Program-made: the position numbers and the translations under genes
Shown here: one piece after another, positions 1 to 10,067 of the stretch
Numbering within the stretch: the first letter of the stretch is position 1
Layout: each line of letters opens with the position of its first letter
From: Melieria omissa
Taxonomy: Eukaryota > Arthropoda > Insecta > Diptera > Ulidiidae
Assembly: GCA_963971225.1 (NCBI GenBank)
Contig: OZ020267.1
Coordinates: 89,889,648-89,953,647 of the forward strand
Reading direction: 5' to 3'
Length of the DNA: 64,000 nt
Notes under the pieces: generated by a model
Database searches by the model: none
What the model saw: only the letters and a program-made list of their open reading frames with translations
What the model was told of the DNA's origin: nothing

Positions 1-21
1 GATTATGCTTACGTGCTAACT
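1..21 (-). repeat. 3' LTR edge (U3 start) of the errantivirus, cut by the window
   Basis: The 21 bases are identical to 6519-6539, the U3 start of the 5' LTR. The adjoining stretch 22-40 reads on the minus strand as a purine tract ending in a run of G, which fits the polypurine tract that primes plus-strand DNA synthesis. Confidence 0.9.
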
Positions 22-1493
22 ACCCCCCCTCTTAAAGAGGAGCCGTCCTCGGCTTCTGTTAACACCTTTTTCAGTGCTGCTAGGCGATTACTGCGTTGCC
101 TCCTAAGCATAACAAGCAGCCCTACTACAATTGCAGCAAGTATCCCAATTAGGAGGATGGAGGTTCCCAATGACTGTGAAAAACGAGTTTGGACCAGGTC
201 CCTTAAGCTCGCGATATGTGCCAAGTTTTTAATATGGAGGTTGTTCAAATATGGGAGAGACAACCATGGGACATGTTCAGTGAGGTTAACTATCTGTGCT
301 GGCGGGGCTTCAGGGTGTAGACGGGCAGTAGTCTTCCAGTTTGTAAAGGTAGTGCCGTTGATGGTAGCGTTTCTTTCGAAGGAGACCAGAAATGTGCCAC
401 GAACTATGGTCGTCGAATTGTTTCCATCGCGAACTTCTGCTGTCTGATCGTTCACCACCACTAAGCCGTCATCGATTTCTTCAATAGGTGCAATGTGGTC
501 GGCTGAGGACGTTTTACAAGCCGCAGAATGCTGATTGAGCAGTTGCTGCACGCAGTAACTCTTTTCGCATGGTTTGCAGAACGGCATAGCTATTGATTCC
601 TTGCAGTCCGTCAAGGGATGATAGACGTGGTCGCAGTTAGCCACTATATTTGTTTCTAGCATTACTATTGTGTGATCGTGGACAACGGGCAGGAGCCTAA
701 TCTTACTACAAATTTTCGTAATTTTTGGGTATTTAATTATAAAGTAAATACAGTTATTATCTTGCAAAATTTTGAGTTTGGAAATACTTAATATGCTATT
801 TATATTAACGTTGGCGGAGTGCTCAGCAACTATTAACCTCTCAGTTTCTTCATTTGCGAGGATAATTGGGTTAATTATATTTGCTTTTCCTAGAGTTACT
901 GTGTAAATAATATTTTCGATGTCTGTTAGCATTGCTCTATTCCTGGCGGTAAGCAGTTCGAACAGGTTACCCGCGTTCACGTCCCTTTCCTTTGTCTCGT
1001 CAAGTAAGTTGTTCAGTCTTTGGGTCAACTCGTTTATCTTCATCTGTATTTCCGTGTTAATGACCATTTGCCGTTCATTCGCCTCTATGAGGGCTTGTTC
1101 CTTAGTCGCTGCGTCATTAAAGTCATCGAAGTCCGGGGTCCCCGCAATGTACTTCAACATTGTACCCAGGAAGTTAATGCTACGGGCTTGCCGGTGGTGA
1201 ATTTTGAGGGTGTTTAATAGGTGGAAAATTCGGTCAATGTCAATTTGTACTATCTTCCTGATGGGAGAGTGAGGCAGATGGTCGAATAGGCTCTCTGTTT
1301 CGCGTGCCATGGTCTCATAGTCCGAGAGGTTAGTTCTGTGCAGTAAGAGGTCATACTGTTCGAAGATGGCCACGTCCCCGTTGGTGATCGGTATGTAGAA
1401 GGAACTAGTGTAGTTCAGTAGTTTCGCGTCGGCCGGTTGGGTTATAGCGAGGGTGAGGAACCTGGAAGTACAAATTATCGCGGAAATTATCGC
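9..1493 (-). CDS. env: Errantiviral Env-like membrane fusion protein (open frame)
   Basis: This is the envelope-like protein of an insect errantivirus. The frame is open from the end of integrase to a stop at 9-11. Counted from the open-frame start at 1799, residues about 103-125 are hydrophobic and look like a signal peptide. R-Q-A-R at 203-206 looks like a furin-type cleavage site and is followed by a fusion-peptide-like segment. Coiled-coil-like sequence follows at about 230-275. Several N-x-S/T sites and a cysteine cluster lie near 400-440. A single membrane anchor spans about 544-565 with a 31-residue basic tail. This layout matches the F-type fusion proteins of gypsy-like elements. In relatives env is expressed from a spliced RNA; I did not pin down splice sites. 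The stop overlaps the start of the 3' LTR region. No internal stop is visible, unlike gag and integrase of the same copy. Confidence 0.82.
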   Translation of the reverse strand, partial: AIISAIICTSRFLTLAITQPADAKLLNYTSSFYIPITNGDVAIFEQYDLLLHRTNLSDYETMARETESLFDHLPHSPIRKIVQIDIDRIFHLLNTLKIHHRQARSINFLGTMLKYIAGTPDFDDFNDAATKEQALIEANERQMVINTEIQMKINELTQRLNNLLDETKERDVNAGNLFELLTARNRAMLTDIENIIYTVTLGKANIINPIILANEETERLIVAEHSANVNINSILSISKLKILQDNNCIYFIIKYPKITKICSKIRLLPVVHDHTIVMLETNIVANCDHVYHPLTDCKESIAMPFCKPCEKSYCVQQLLNQHSAACKTSSADHIAPIEEIDDGLVVVNDQTAEVRDGNNSTTIVRGTFLVSFERNATINGTTFTNWKTTARLHPEAPPAQIVNLTEHVPWLSLPYLNNLHIKNLAHIASLRDLVQTRFSQSLGTSILLIGILAAIVVGLLVMLRRQRSNRLAALKKVLTEAEDGSSLRGGVVST

Positions 1494-2729
1494 CTTATGA
1501 ATTTGCTTGCCTTCAACTAGAACGGTTGTCCCTAGATCCCTTTCGACAGTTTTTTCTACGTAGAGTTTTGTAAACTTATTTCCTATTCGCCTATTGGTTT
1601 TAATGAAGACTTTATCCCCCGGTTGGAACATTTTTGTTATCCGGTCCCTGTTGCATCGTTCTAAGTCTTTTTCCTGTGCCTTGCTGATTCTGGTTTTAAT
1701 TTCCTCTTTAAGGGCATTCGGGATAGAGTGAATTATGTCTATGGGCTTTTGTCCCGTGACGGAATGGACCGATCGGTTATATTTGGACGTGGCAAGCAAG
1801 ATTTAATCCGAGGTGGCATTCAGCCCTTGTGTCATCTTAACGCATCGGGCGATTTCTGATAGAGTACTGTGAAATCGCTCGACTTGGCCGTTAGTTGTAC
1901 TATGGTGCGGGGGAGTTGTAAAGATATCTATTGCAAAGTGATCCCTCAATAAGGATTTTACTGTTTGGGAGTTTAGGGATTTCTCGTTGTCGCAAACTAC
2001 GGTTTTTCTGTTCTTGAAAAAGTTAAGGATTTGTAGGATGGGTTCTTTTATGTCAACTATTGACCTCAAATTTATGGGGGAGACAATAGCAAACTTAGAA
2101 AATTTGTCCACACACGTCAGGAAGTGCTTTTTGTCCGTCGAGTAGATGTCAATATGTAAGATTTCGCCGGGGTATTGGGGAATTGGGGAGCTACCTACAG
2201 TTGGTCTGGGAGGTTGGCGCTGATACTTGGCTTCACAGCAGACCTTACAGGTTGAAACCAATTCCTTCAATCTTTTTCGCATGTTGGGGAAAATATACTC
2301 GCCTAGTATTTGCTGCAAATTTTCACGCGCAGAACGGTGAGCCCTGTTGTGCCCTGTTTCCAGAATTTCCCTTTGATCGCTTTCATTAAAGACATCCATT
2401 ACTTGTTTTGAAGTATGGAGAAATCTAACGCCGGGAAACATCGTAAGTAACTCATTCTGAATTTGTGCCAAGACGGGCATGTCATATAGTAGTCCATTGA
2501 CCACATAGGGGTTAACACATTCCTTAATGGTGGATAAAAGATCGCTTATATTGCTAAACGTAATATGATGTCTGGTCTGGGACCTGAATAGAATTGTCGT
2601 CCTTTTCGCTGGTGTCCGTCCTTGCTCCAGAATAAGCTGATTCTTGAAGCAGTTGATGGGGTTGGCAATTGTGGGGATGGCCTTCGTCAATGATTCCTCG
2701 CTGTGCGCTGTAGGAGGAGGAGCTTGCAT
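1494..2729 (-). pseudogene. Errantiviral integrase, interrupted
   Basis: This is the integrase part of pol, which would insert element DNA into the host genome. In the 309-codon frame 1803-2729 I see the zinc-binding H-x3-H and C-x2-C pairs, then catalytic aspartates in HIDIYST and VCDNEKS and the glutamate in GQVERFHS (DDE). The frame ends at an in-frame TAA at 1803-1805. The sequence after it continues in the same frame as the integrase C-terminal region (GDKVFIK motif, about 1494-1799). The N-terminal frame is also offset from the RNase H frame upstream, so a frameshift lies near 2730. The copy is therefore broken at two places within or next to the integrase. Confidence 0.88.
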
Positions 2730-4584
2730 TGACTAATGCATTGACATGTTGGCGAGACAGTGCATCCGCCACGACATTCGCTTTACCTGGCTTGTAGAAA
2801 AATTTTGGTGCAAATTCCTCTACGAACGCTCTCCACCGTTTAAGCTTAGCATTCGGATTCTTGTCCGATATGGCAAAGGTGAGAGGTTGGTGGTCGGTAT
2901 AGATGTTAAGTTGCCTGGCACCATAGAGGTAATTTCTTAGTTTTTGCAGAGACCACACTATCGCCAAGAGCTCACGCTCATTGGTAGCGTAGTTTCCCTC
3001 AGTTGCGGACAAGGTACGGGAGATCATGGTTATGGGTCGACCCCCCTGGGACAGGACTGCGCCCAATGCGTGCGAGGACGCGTCAGTGGTCAGTTCGAAG
3101 GGTTTAGCGTAGTCGGGATAAAGTAAGAGGACGTCCTCGGAGGCGAGAATTTCCTTGATTTTGTTGAAAGCTCTCAGTGCCTCTTCGTCGAGCTGGATAC
3201 GAACGTTTTTGGACCGATTGGCTCCGATGTTCCCGTTCTCGCCACGCAGGTACTTTGTCAGCGGTTTGGCGATAGCTGCGTAGTCTTTCACAAACCGTCG
3301 ATAATACCCCGATAGTCCCAGAAACGATCGTAGGATACGTAGAGTCTGTGGGGTTTCGTAATTCAGGATGTCTCGCACTTTGTCCGGGCAAGTTCTTATC
3401 CCACCCTCGGAGACAAGAAATCCGAGGAATTCCACCTCCCTTCTCATGAATTTCGTCTTCTCCAATGACACCCTCATATCTGCCGCGAAAAGCTTTTCGA
3501 GAATGCGGCCTACATCGTTGATGTGTTGGTCCTCGTTTTCAGAGAAGATGATCACGTCGTCGATGTAAACGTGACAACACTTGCCAATCTCATCTCTTAG
3601 AACGTCGTCAATAGCTCGCTGAAAAATGCTTGGAGCATTTTTAAGTCCGAATGGCAGTCGGCAGAATTCATACTTGCCATTATTGACAGAGAATGCTGTT
3701 TTCTCCCTGTCGCGTTCTGCAAGCTTGATCTGGTGGAACCCCGATTTGAGATCCAGGGTCGTGAAGAAGGTGGACTTGCCCAAGTTAGCGAGGATGACGG
3801 AAGTGTCCGGAATGGGATACCTATCCGATACTGTTTTCTGGTTAAGCTTCCTGAAATCGATGACCAACCTCAACTTCCGTTCCCCTGCCTCTGTTGTGCC
3901 CTTTTTACCAACCCATATTGGATTGTTGTACGGGGAACGTGATGGCCTAATTATGCCGTCTCGTGGAAGGCTGGCCACCTCATTGTTGACAAACTCGGTG
4001 GCAGCCATGGGATAGGGGTAGGTCTTTGAGTAAACCGGTTCGTTGTCGGTCGTCCTGATCGTTGCCACCACTGTTGTGTTGTATGGCAGCGATTCTGTTG
4101 GGTCAGCGAAAACTCCGGATTGTTCCTTGAGTAGCCGAGAGAGATTTTCGTTACAGTTTGGGATTGCCATTACGCTATTAACGTCCTGGCAGTAGAAGTG
4201 CATCAGTATCTCCTCTCCGCCTTCATAATAGAGGGTTCCCTTTTTCAAGTCCAGTTTGGCATTTATTTCTCTAAGGAAATCAAAACCTATGATGCCGTCG
4301 AATGTTTGTAGTGAGGGTAAAATGAAAAAGTCAGTAGTTTTGCCAAAAATGTTTATGGTGCACTTTTGGCGAATTGTGTCGGTGCCGTGAAGTGTCTTAA
4401 CAGCAAAAGGGCTTTTGACCGCTTTGATACCCTTAAGGCCACTAAGATCTTTTACATAATTCTTTGCAGCACCTGTGTCAATCAGAAATTTTAGTTTCCC
4501 TCCTGCGAATGTCCTGCTGACATAGGGTAGGAGGGATCTGTTCCTAAAAAATTTATCTCGTCCGTCTCTTGATTGGTGTAGCAA
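2554..4584 (-). CDS. pol: Errantiviral Pol: protease, reverse transcriptase, RNase H
   Basis: Open frame of 676 codons. Residues 33-39 contain the aspartic protease motif IDTGA (D36). The RT fingers and palm run over about 190-390, with VIDFRKLN near 241-248, TTLDLKSGFHQ near 275-285 and the catalytic YIDD at 340-343. RNase H follows with TTDAS (D501), the conserved E in ERELLAIVWSL and TDHQPLTF near 563-570. The last genuine residues are about 610-620; the final 56 codons are a wrong-frame tail over the start of the integrase frame. The 5' end overlaps the 3' end of gag (4491-4925) in another frame, as expected for a gag-pol frameshift. This is the best preserved enzyme region of the copy. 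Confidence 0.92.
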   Translation of the reverse strand: MLHQSRDGRDKFFRNRSLLPYVSRTFAGGKLKFLIDTGAAKNYVKDLSGLKGIKAVKSPFAVKTLHGTDTIRQKCTINIFGKTTDFFILPSLQTFDGIIGFDFLREINAKLDLKKGTLYYEGGEEILMHFYCQDVNSVMAIPNCNENLSRLLKEQSGVFADPTESLPYNTTVVATIRTTDNEPVYSKTYPYPMAATEFVNNEVASLPRDGIIRPSRSPYNNPIWVGKKGTTEAGERKLRLVIDFRKLNQKTVSDRYPIPDTSVILANLGKSTFFTTLDLKSGFHQIKLAERDREKTAFSVNNGKYEFCRLPFGLKNAPSIFQRAIDDVLRDEIGKCCHVYIDDVIIFSENEDQHINDVGRILEKLFAADMRVSLEKTKFMRREVEFLGFLVSEGGIRTCPDKVRDILNYETPQTLRILRSFLGLSGYYRRFVKDYAAIAKPLTKYLRGENGNIGANRSKNVRIQLDEEALRAFNKIKEILASEDVLLLYPDYAKPFELTTDASSHALGAVLSQGGRPITMISRTLSATEGNYATNERELLAIVWSLQKLRNYLYGARQLNIYTDHQPLTFAISDKNPNAKLKRWRAFVEEFAPKFFYKPGKANVVADALSRQHVNALVNASSSSYSAQRGIIDEGHPHNCQPHQLLQESAYSGARTDTSEKDDNSIQVPDQTSYYV

Positions 4585-5682
4585 TCGTCGGGTTGTTCGC
4601 CTTCGTCGTAGGCGTCATAAGTCTGGAGCCCTTCATATTGGTGGTCGTCATCTTGTTCTTGAGCCCGTACGTGGTTTATACGTTGCAGTTTCGGAATTGG
4701 CTGTTTATCGCTTTCATTGCGCCTCTTTTGAGCCCTCTCTTGATCATGCCATTCTGGCACCGGACGTCCATTGAAAGGGTTCCTTTGTACGAAATCCGGA
4801 GTGGGCCTATGGTAGTTTCCCTGATTTTGAGGTACCGGTGGCCGTGGTGCTGGCCTATTCTGCCTGAAGTATGACAGTGATGGATCGACCTCCATTGGCG
4901 TTGCAGTCTGTCGTCCGACTTCCAACTTCCGATAATGCGGGAGATTGCTAAATTGGTTTGGTCTAGGCCTTGAAACTTGTTCGTTTCGGTTTAAGAATGA
5001 CTGGGCAAATGAAGAGCGGGCCTGGTTGGCTCACACAAAGGCCTGTTAAGCCCCGAAATGAAGACTCGGAGCGCATCTTCCCTGTACTTCCTGTTCAGGG
5101 ATTTTATGAGGTCCCTTTGCTCCCATAAGTCATGATAGTTTTATTAACTATCAATGTCAGCTTCTTCTCCACCTCGTCATAGAATTCCGTTATAGAAAGC
5201 CTACCCTGACGTAATGTGGACATTTCCTGCTCTCTCAAGTACACAGGCCTCTTGCCTGCGTACGTGGAGTCCAGCCTGGCTATAATTGCCCCAAAATTCA
5301 GAACGGTGTTGAAGGACGCCAGTACTGTGTCGGCAGCCCCTACAATCTTGTTCCTAATGATAGCCACTGCTTGATAATGACGGGAGCTGCCCTCGTATCT
5401 ATCAAAAATTTTGTAGGCAGCATGTGCTGCCTGTCTCCAAGAGACATAATGCAGCAGTTCCCCGCGGAATTCAGGCAGAGACTTCACCAAGTCCAACGAC
5501 TCGTCGCAGTCTACGCCGTCCCTGATCGTCACTTGTTCGTATTCGACGATTGCCGTAGGGGTCTCTAGGGTCGCCAGTCTATTAGTCAGGTCGTCTACGG
5601 CAGCCCGGAATTCGGCCCTAGTTTGCTCTGTTGCGGCTTTTATAGCCGCGTTTAGCAACTGCTGAACTACTTGTACCTCCAT
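4491..5682 (-). pseudogene. gag: Errantiviral Gag, frameshifted and shortened
   Basis: Gag would form the particle core. The N-terminal frame (5104-5682, 192 codons) begins at ATG 5682 and shows a helical capsid-like region, ending in a stop at 5104 just after a likely 1-base slip. The C-terminal frame (4491-4925, 144 codons) is rich in Pro, Arg, Asn, Gln and acidic residues and has no CCHC knuckle, as is usual for errantiviral Gag. Between them (about 4926-5103) the reading frame is disturbed and the middle of Gag appears shortened. The protein is therefore not made as one piece. Confidence 0.8.
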
Positions 5683-6185
5683 TGAAGAACAAATTTTAAA
5701 AATTCTATTGAAAAACTATATTGAAATGAAATCGTTTGAAATCGTTGCTGGACACTTCACTTACATAAATCTAATGAACGAAAGCGTGCTCGGTGTAATA
5801 AAATTCGAAAGTCCAATAAAATTCCACTTCAAATTCTTCCTATTCTTGATTGCTCCGGTCCTGCAGTTTTCCCTCGTTGGCGACGCCTCGGCTTGGCGTG
5901 CAATGCCTTATGTTCTTTTGCACTTTAGGTTTGATTTTTTGCACGATTGGTTACCTTTGTTTGATTTTTGTGTTGGAAACTTTTGTTTTGTTTGAATGTT
6001 TTTTGTTTTTTAGTTTTTGAAAATTGTTTTTGTTTGTTTGATTTTTGCGTTGGAAACTTTGTTTTGTTTGAATGTTTTTTGTCTTTTAGTTTTTGAAAAT
6101 TGTTTTGTTTGTTTTTTGCACTCACACGCGGGTTCGTGCACTCGGGCCACTTCTAACTATCCTTTACCAGGACTTTTTGTGTATG
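5683..6185 (-). other. Errantivirus 5' leader with internal tandem repeat
   Basis: Untranslated leader between primer site and gag start. Within about 5925-6115 a stretch of roughly 75 bases, rich in T on the plus strand, occurs twice in tandem with few differences. No coding potential. Confidence 0.7.
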
Positions 6186-6203
6186 GCCCCACGTTGGGCG
6201 CCA
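6186..6203 (-). promoter_or_regulatory. Primer binding site, tRNA-Lys type
   Basis: On the minus strand TGGCGCCCAACGTGGGGC follows the LTR directly. It is complementary to the 3' end of fly tRNA-Lys(CUU) as I remember it, the usual primer of gypsy-group errantiviruses. Confidence 0.85.
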
Positions 6204-6539
6204 GTTAAATAAAACGAAGTTTATTTTATTTTTCCGTCTTTATTTTAAGCACTATGTGCTTCTGTGGTTGCATTAAGACTAACTAAATTAAGACCGACTA
6301 AGCTAAGACTGACTAAACAACGCAACGAACGAACGACCATGGCAGGAATTCTCCAATTACAGTGCCGGCTACGCCGGGCAATGCCACCATACCAGCGGTG
6401 GTCAATGGCAAATTATGCTACATCAGCGCTATGGAACGTCGAGCGGATGCGCGTGCGAGCACTGACTTCTGCGAATACGGCGGCGGCGACGGCGATGGTG
6501 ACAGCGGCAAGGTTGCGTGATTATGCTTACGTGCTAACT
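6203..6539 (-). repeat. 5' LTR of the errantivirus
   Basis: 337 bp, starting AGTTAGCACG at 6539 and ending in TTTAACT at 6203 (minus strand). The inner end contains AATAAA-type polyadenylation context near 6215-6240. The outer flank (6540 on) is unique sequence, and the matching target duplication lies outside the window. Confidence 0.88.
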
Positions 6540-6743
6540 TGTACGCTGCAAGAAATTTTATGTATAAAAAAAATAGATGCTTTGGTTGTGGTAGTTTTTG
6601 TGTGTATGCTTTTTTGTGTTGGCGATTGGTTTCTTATTCGCCTTTCGGTTGATTTTATACAGTGTAGAAAATTAACTCTGCGCTCACTAACACCATCTCA
6701 TTGTCAACTTTGCCGACCCCTGCTTTAGATCACTGATGGGCAC
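6540..6743. other. Flanking spacer without recognisable gene
   Basis: I see no gene or RNA here. A short stretch near 6590-6640 resembles sequence in the inverted-repeat arm near 17735-17770 (shared GTGTATGCTTTTT and GATTGGTTT), so it is probably old repeat sequence. Confidence 0.5.
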
Positions 6744-6751
6744 GCTGCTAC

Positions 6752-7085
6752 CAGCGTTGCCACAAGCAACAAAAATTTATAACCAGGAACAAAATTAAAA
6801 GTAACCAAAATGGAACAAAAATAACCAAAATGTTGATTCCACATAACCAAAAAAAAAAAACACTCATACATAAAGTTCAAGAATTAAGGAACATTTCAAA
6901 AAGGCTTTTAACACATATGTATGTGTGACAGTAATATTGTCCTATATTTAAGGTAATTTTTTTTATCAGTGTGCAATATTTCAAAAACTAACCAAATGGG
7001 ATCAAAAATCACCAAATAACCAAAACCTATTCTAAAAAATAAAGATAACCATTTCTGGTTAAAAATAACCAAAACGGCAACGCTG
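6752..7085. mobile_element. Non-autonomous hAT element (334 bp)
   Basis: Begins CAGCGTTGCC and ends GGCAACGCTG, a 10-bp terminal inverted repeat. It is bounded by an exact 8-bp direct repeat GCTGCTAC at 6744-6751 and 7086-7093. An 8-bp duplication with CA..TG-type ends is the signature of hAT transposition. The interior is A-rich with repeated ATAACCAAAA and has no coding frame, so it needs a transposase from elsewhere. Confidence 0.88.
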
Positions 7086-7120
7086 GCTGCTACTCGAGAG
7101 TAGGAGCGACGCCTACTCGC

Positions 7121-7801
7121 TAGCGTTGCCGTTTTGGTTATTTTTAACCAAACTTGGTAAATTTTTTTGCTGTTTTGAATTTTTGGTAATTTGGTAGCAC
7201 ACTCTGCGATTTGGTAGTTTTTTTTTGCTTGGTTCACCTTGTATGTTTTTTGCATATTTTGCTCTCTCTTTCGCATAAAAAAATGACAATAACAATGATG
7301 CCAATACTTGTTAGATCGTAAATTTAATTATTATTACATATGACGTAAACTGTAATAATCGAAAGTGGCACCTTGCTTACACTGCCTCATAGCTCTGCAA
7401 AGCGAAAATGTTTTGAACTTTTTCTTATTCAAACTAAACTTAGAAATAAGCTAGAAGTTGATACAATCAACAATATAATGCTCTCCAAAGAGATCTTGCC
7501 AAGAAACATTGAATCTAAATATGTATGGGCTCCAAAAAGCGAACTGTAGTTGGAACTGTGCCTTTTTGATTTATTGCAATCAGTTTTACTATAAGTCCAC
7601 CAATTTCCTGGTTTTTATTTTTTTTTTGCACCTCAAAGTTTTCAAAAGAATTTACAAATGGAGAAATGCTTTAAACGACAAGATGTGATTGTTTTTTGTT
7701 TTATAAATAAATAATTAAACGCATATTTATAAAAAATTAGTAGTTTTGGAATTTTTTTTAGAAATATGGTAATTTGTTTCCTTTTGGCTGTGGCAACGCT
7801 G
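7121..7801 (+). mobile_element. hAT element (681 bp) with transposase remnant
   Basis: Ends TAGCGTTGCC and GGCAACGCTG, nearly the same termini as the neighbour at 6752. It is flanked by an exact 8-bp duplication CTACTCGC at 7113-7120 and 7802-7809. The shared subterminal GTTTTGGTTATTTTTAACC and the coding remnant inside suggest it is the less deleted relative of the 334-bp element. Confidence 0.88.
7382..7549 (+). pseudogene. hAT transposase C-terminal (dimerisation) fragment
   Basis: A 56-codon frame ending in TAG. It contains LPHSSA followed by TKLRNKLEVDTINNIMLSK, which is the recognisable pattern of the hAT C-terminal dimerisation domain. The normally conserved ERxFS motif after LPHSSA is degraded. 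The catalytic part is absent. Confidence 0.75.
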
Positions 7802-7809
7802 CTACTCGC

Positions 7810-8175
7810 GTATACGAATACAAAGCAGCCATGGCACAATAAACAAGGTAATCCCCGCAACACCAAAAACCACATGTATTTTGTTGGTAGGACTGTTTAT
7901 CGCTACTGTCAAAATCAGCTGATATTTTCCGACGAAAGAGGGAGAATCTGAAAACAGACAAAAGTGATTGTTGCCAGACAGTGCTGTATTTGAGTGAAAA
8001 AACGGGAAAAGTGCTCAGGTCAGTTGTTTTCAGTCAGGTATTTTCATTTCAACCGATGCGGCAACACCGCACCACTGCTGACACCGACGATTTTGACAAA
8101 AGCGATAAACGATCAGCCGGTGGTTTGCTACAACCTTGTAGTTCAACCATGAAAGCAGCGAAGTTCCGAGCGCAG
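7810..8175. other. Spacer between hAT elements
   Basis: No gene, RNA or repeat boundary is supported. Short open frames here have no recognisable motif. Confidence 0.5.
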
Positions 8176-8183
8176 CTTCAGTG

Positions 8184-9117
8184 CAGTGATGTTAACTGGG
8201 AAAAATTCCCTACTTGTAGGGAATTTTAGCGAAAATTGGGTGCGTAGGGAAAAAAAGGACAAATTTTTTACAATTCACTAAATGTAGGGAATTTTCAAAC
8301 AACCCTGGTTATGGAAAATTTTGAAGTCAAATTAGTCAAACTAAAAATTTTAACGATCAAATGTTGTTTCCCAATTTGTCAAAGTTGGCCAAATATGTTT
8401 CGGCACTACCACATTCTAATGCAGACTCTGAAAGAATATTTTCGAACAAAAAAGGAACACATCAAGCCATGAAAATTTTACTTCAATTTGTATAATTCGC
8501 TCTTACTTACAAGACGAAGTTATCACCTGTGTAAATTTTCAATGTAAAGAAAAACACTTTAAGAAAATGGCATACACTGTCATACAAGTCAGGGAAAATA
8601 AGAAAAAGTGACACGCCCATTTTTTGCGAAAACGGAAACTAAGTTTTCAAAACGGTTTGCGGATTCGAAATCAGCGGTCACTAATTACCCTAGAACTGAT
8701 GTCAAACCCAGAAAAGCCGACCAAAAGTCGAAATTTGTTGCCCTGTGTAATTAGTCTTAGTGTAATTTTTGTACTGATTTTTTTAATGTGATGAAATGGT
8801 ATCTCAGTGCAAAGCACAATTTTTTATGTTGTTTTGTTTCCATGTTTCCATGTTTTAAATGGTTTCTCAGTACAAAGCACAACTTTGTTTTGTTGTTTTC
8901 ATGTTCCAAATGAGTTAAAAGAAGAATTAATAAATGTTATGGTTTTTACTTTTGCGACTTTTATTCACAAAAAATTAAAAAACCCTTAAATATTACAAAA
9001 TATTTGGAAAATAAGTGTAGGGAATTTCGTAGGGAAAATTGCTGGACAGCGTAGGGAAAAGTAGGAATTTTTTTCAAGTCGCGTAGGGATTTTTCAAAAA
9101 AAAAGTTAACATCACTG
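8184..9117 (+). mobile_element. hAT element (934 bp) with transposase remnant
   Basis: Terminal inverted repeat CAGTGATGTTAACT at 8184 and AGTTAACATCACTG ending at 9117. It is flanked by the exact 8-bp duplication CTTCAGTG (8176-8183 and 9118-9125). GTAGGGAA-type motifs recur near both ends and could be subterminal transposase sites. It contains the C-terminal remnant at 8367-8500. Confidence 0.92.
8367..8500 (+). pseudogene. hAT transposase dimerisation-domain remnant
   Basis: Reads FPNLSKLAKYVSALPHSNAD followed by SERIFS, the diagnostic core of the hAT C-terminal domain, then decays to a stop. Nothing upstream in the element looks like a catalytic domain, so this is a deletion derivative. 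Confidence 0.85.
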
Positions 9118-9125
9118 CTTCAGTG

Positions 9126-9536
9126 TTGTGTCAGACTTCATGCAGGTTTATGCTCGTTTGCGGCTCGCATACTGCGAATATTTACGTTTTTGTGTACACT
9201 CAGTATTCACGCAAATCAGAAAATGTTTAAGGTTGAATATGAGATACACAGTTTTTTCTTGAAACGCTTCTAATAAAGCGCAATGCTTATTTTGCAGGCG
9301 TACGATTGCTGGTAATCGTTTTTTTTTTAATTTTCAAAGACATTACAAAACATGGCAAGGGGAATTTTAAAAGTATCAGGGGAACTGAATCTTGAATCTT
9401 TACTTCGAATCAAATGCTGCAAAGAAGAAATAAATATGAACGATTTAATCAAACAAACTAACTTAATGTGATTTCTACTTGCTTGTCTGTTTAACCACTT
9501 ATGACTTGTCTGTTTGTCTGTTCAACCACTTATGTC
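9126..9536. other. Spacer with imperfect short tandem repeat
   Basis: No gene. Around 9480-9536 a roughly 30-bp phrase (CTTGTCTGTTT, AACCACTTATG) is repeated about twice. Related sequence resumes at 16310-16345 on the other side of the hAT at 9537-16309, as expected if the hAT split it. Confidence 0.6.
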
Positions 9537-9630
9537 CAGTGTGCTTACTTAATTTTTCATATATGTGGTAAACTCAGTGAAAAAAATGTGGTAGATTTGA
9601 ATGAAATGTAGTAGATTTTTTGTATTGTAC

Positions 9631-10056
9631 TGTTACGAATACTAAGTCTAGTGGGCTGTTACGATAGCTCTGGATTGTGTAATTTGAAAATAAAACACCG
9701 TCAGTTTCCTAAACGCAGACAATAAAATAAACCAACAGTCACTTTATTATTCACAGTTTACACTTTACTGTTCGTACACTTAAGTATTTGCTTAATTACT
9801 CCGAGTGGCAACTTCACTTGTCAAAACCAGACTGACTCGCTGCGCCGCACCCGGCTGCCTTTCATACCTGTGTGGCCATCGCGCGGATCGTTCTCGCACA
9901 TTCCGGAGTGGACTAAAGGTTTCCCTGATGATCGCGACCATCGTTGCCAGATTGGACTAAAAGTTATTATCGCGGCCGTCGTTGCCACATTGAATTATAG
10001 CACGGCGCGAAGCGGCAGGGTTGCTTTGCACAGCGACAGACTGTCTTATCGTTACA
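9631..10056 (-). repeat. 3' LTR of Gypsy A copy 1
   Basis: 426 bp; on the plus strand it starts TGTTACGAAT and ends ATCGTTACA. The inner border follows the pol stop at 10068 closely, with a GTGGTGGGCAG purine tract on the minus strand. Confidence 0.93.
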
Positions 10057-10067
10057 CTGCCCACCAC

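Larger units (their letters stand above)
1..6539 (-). mobile_element. Errantivirus-like (gypsy-type, env-bearing) LTR retrotransposon
   Basis: The element reads right to left. The 5' LTR is at 6203-6539, followed by a tRNA-Lys primer site, leader, gag, pol (protease, RT, RNase H, integrase), env and the edge of the 3' LTR at 1-21. The first 21 bases of the window repeat at 6519-6539, which fixes both ends; the rest of the 3' LTR lies outside the window. LTR termini AGTTA...TAACT, tRNA-Lys priming, a Gag without zinc knuckle and an Env after integrase are known traits of insect errantiviruses. Gag and integrase carry breaks, so this copy looks unable to move by itself. Confidence 0.93.

Noticed and set aside
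13..447. 144-codon plus-strand frame opposite the Env C-terminus
   Set aside because: It is the complement of the well-supported env frame and has no motif of its own.
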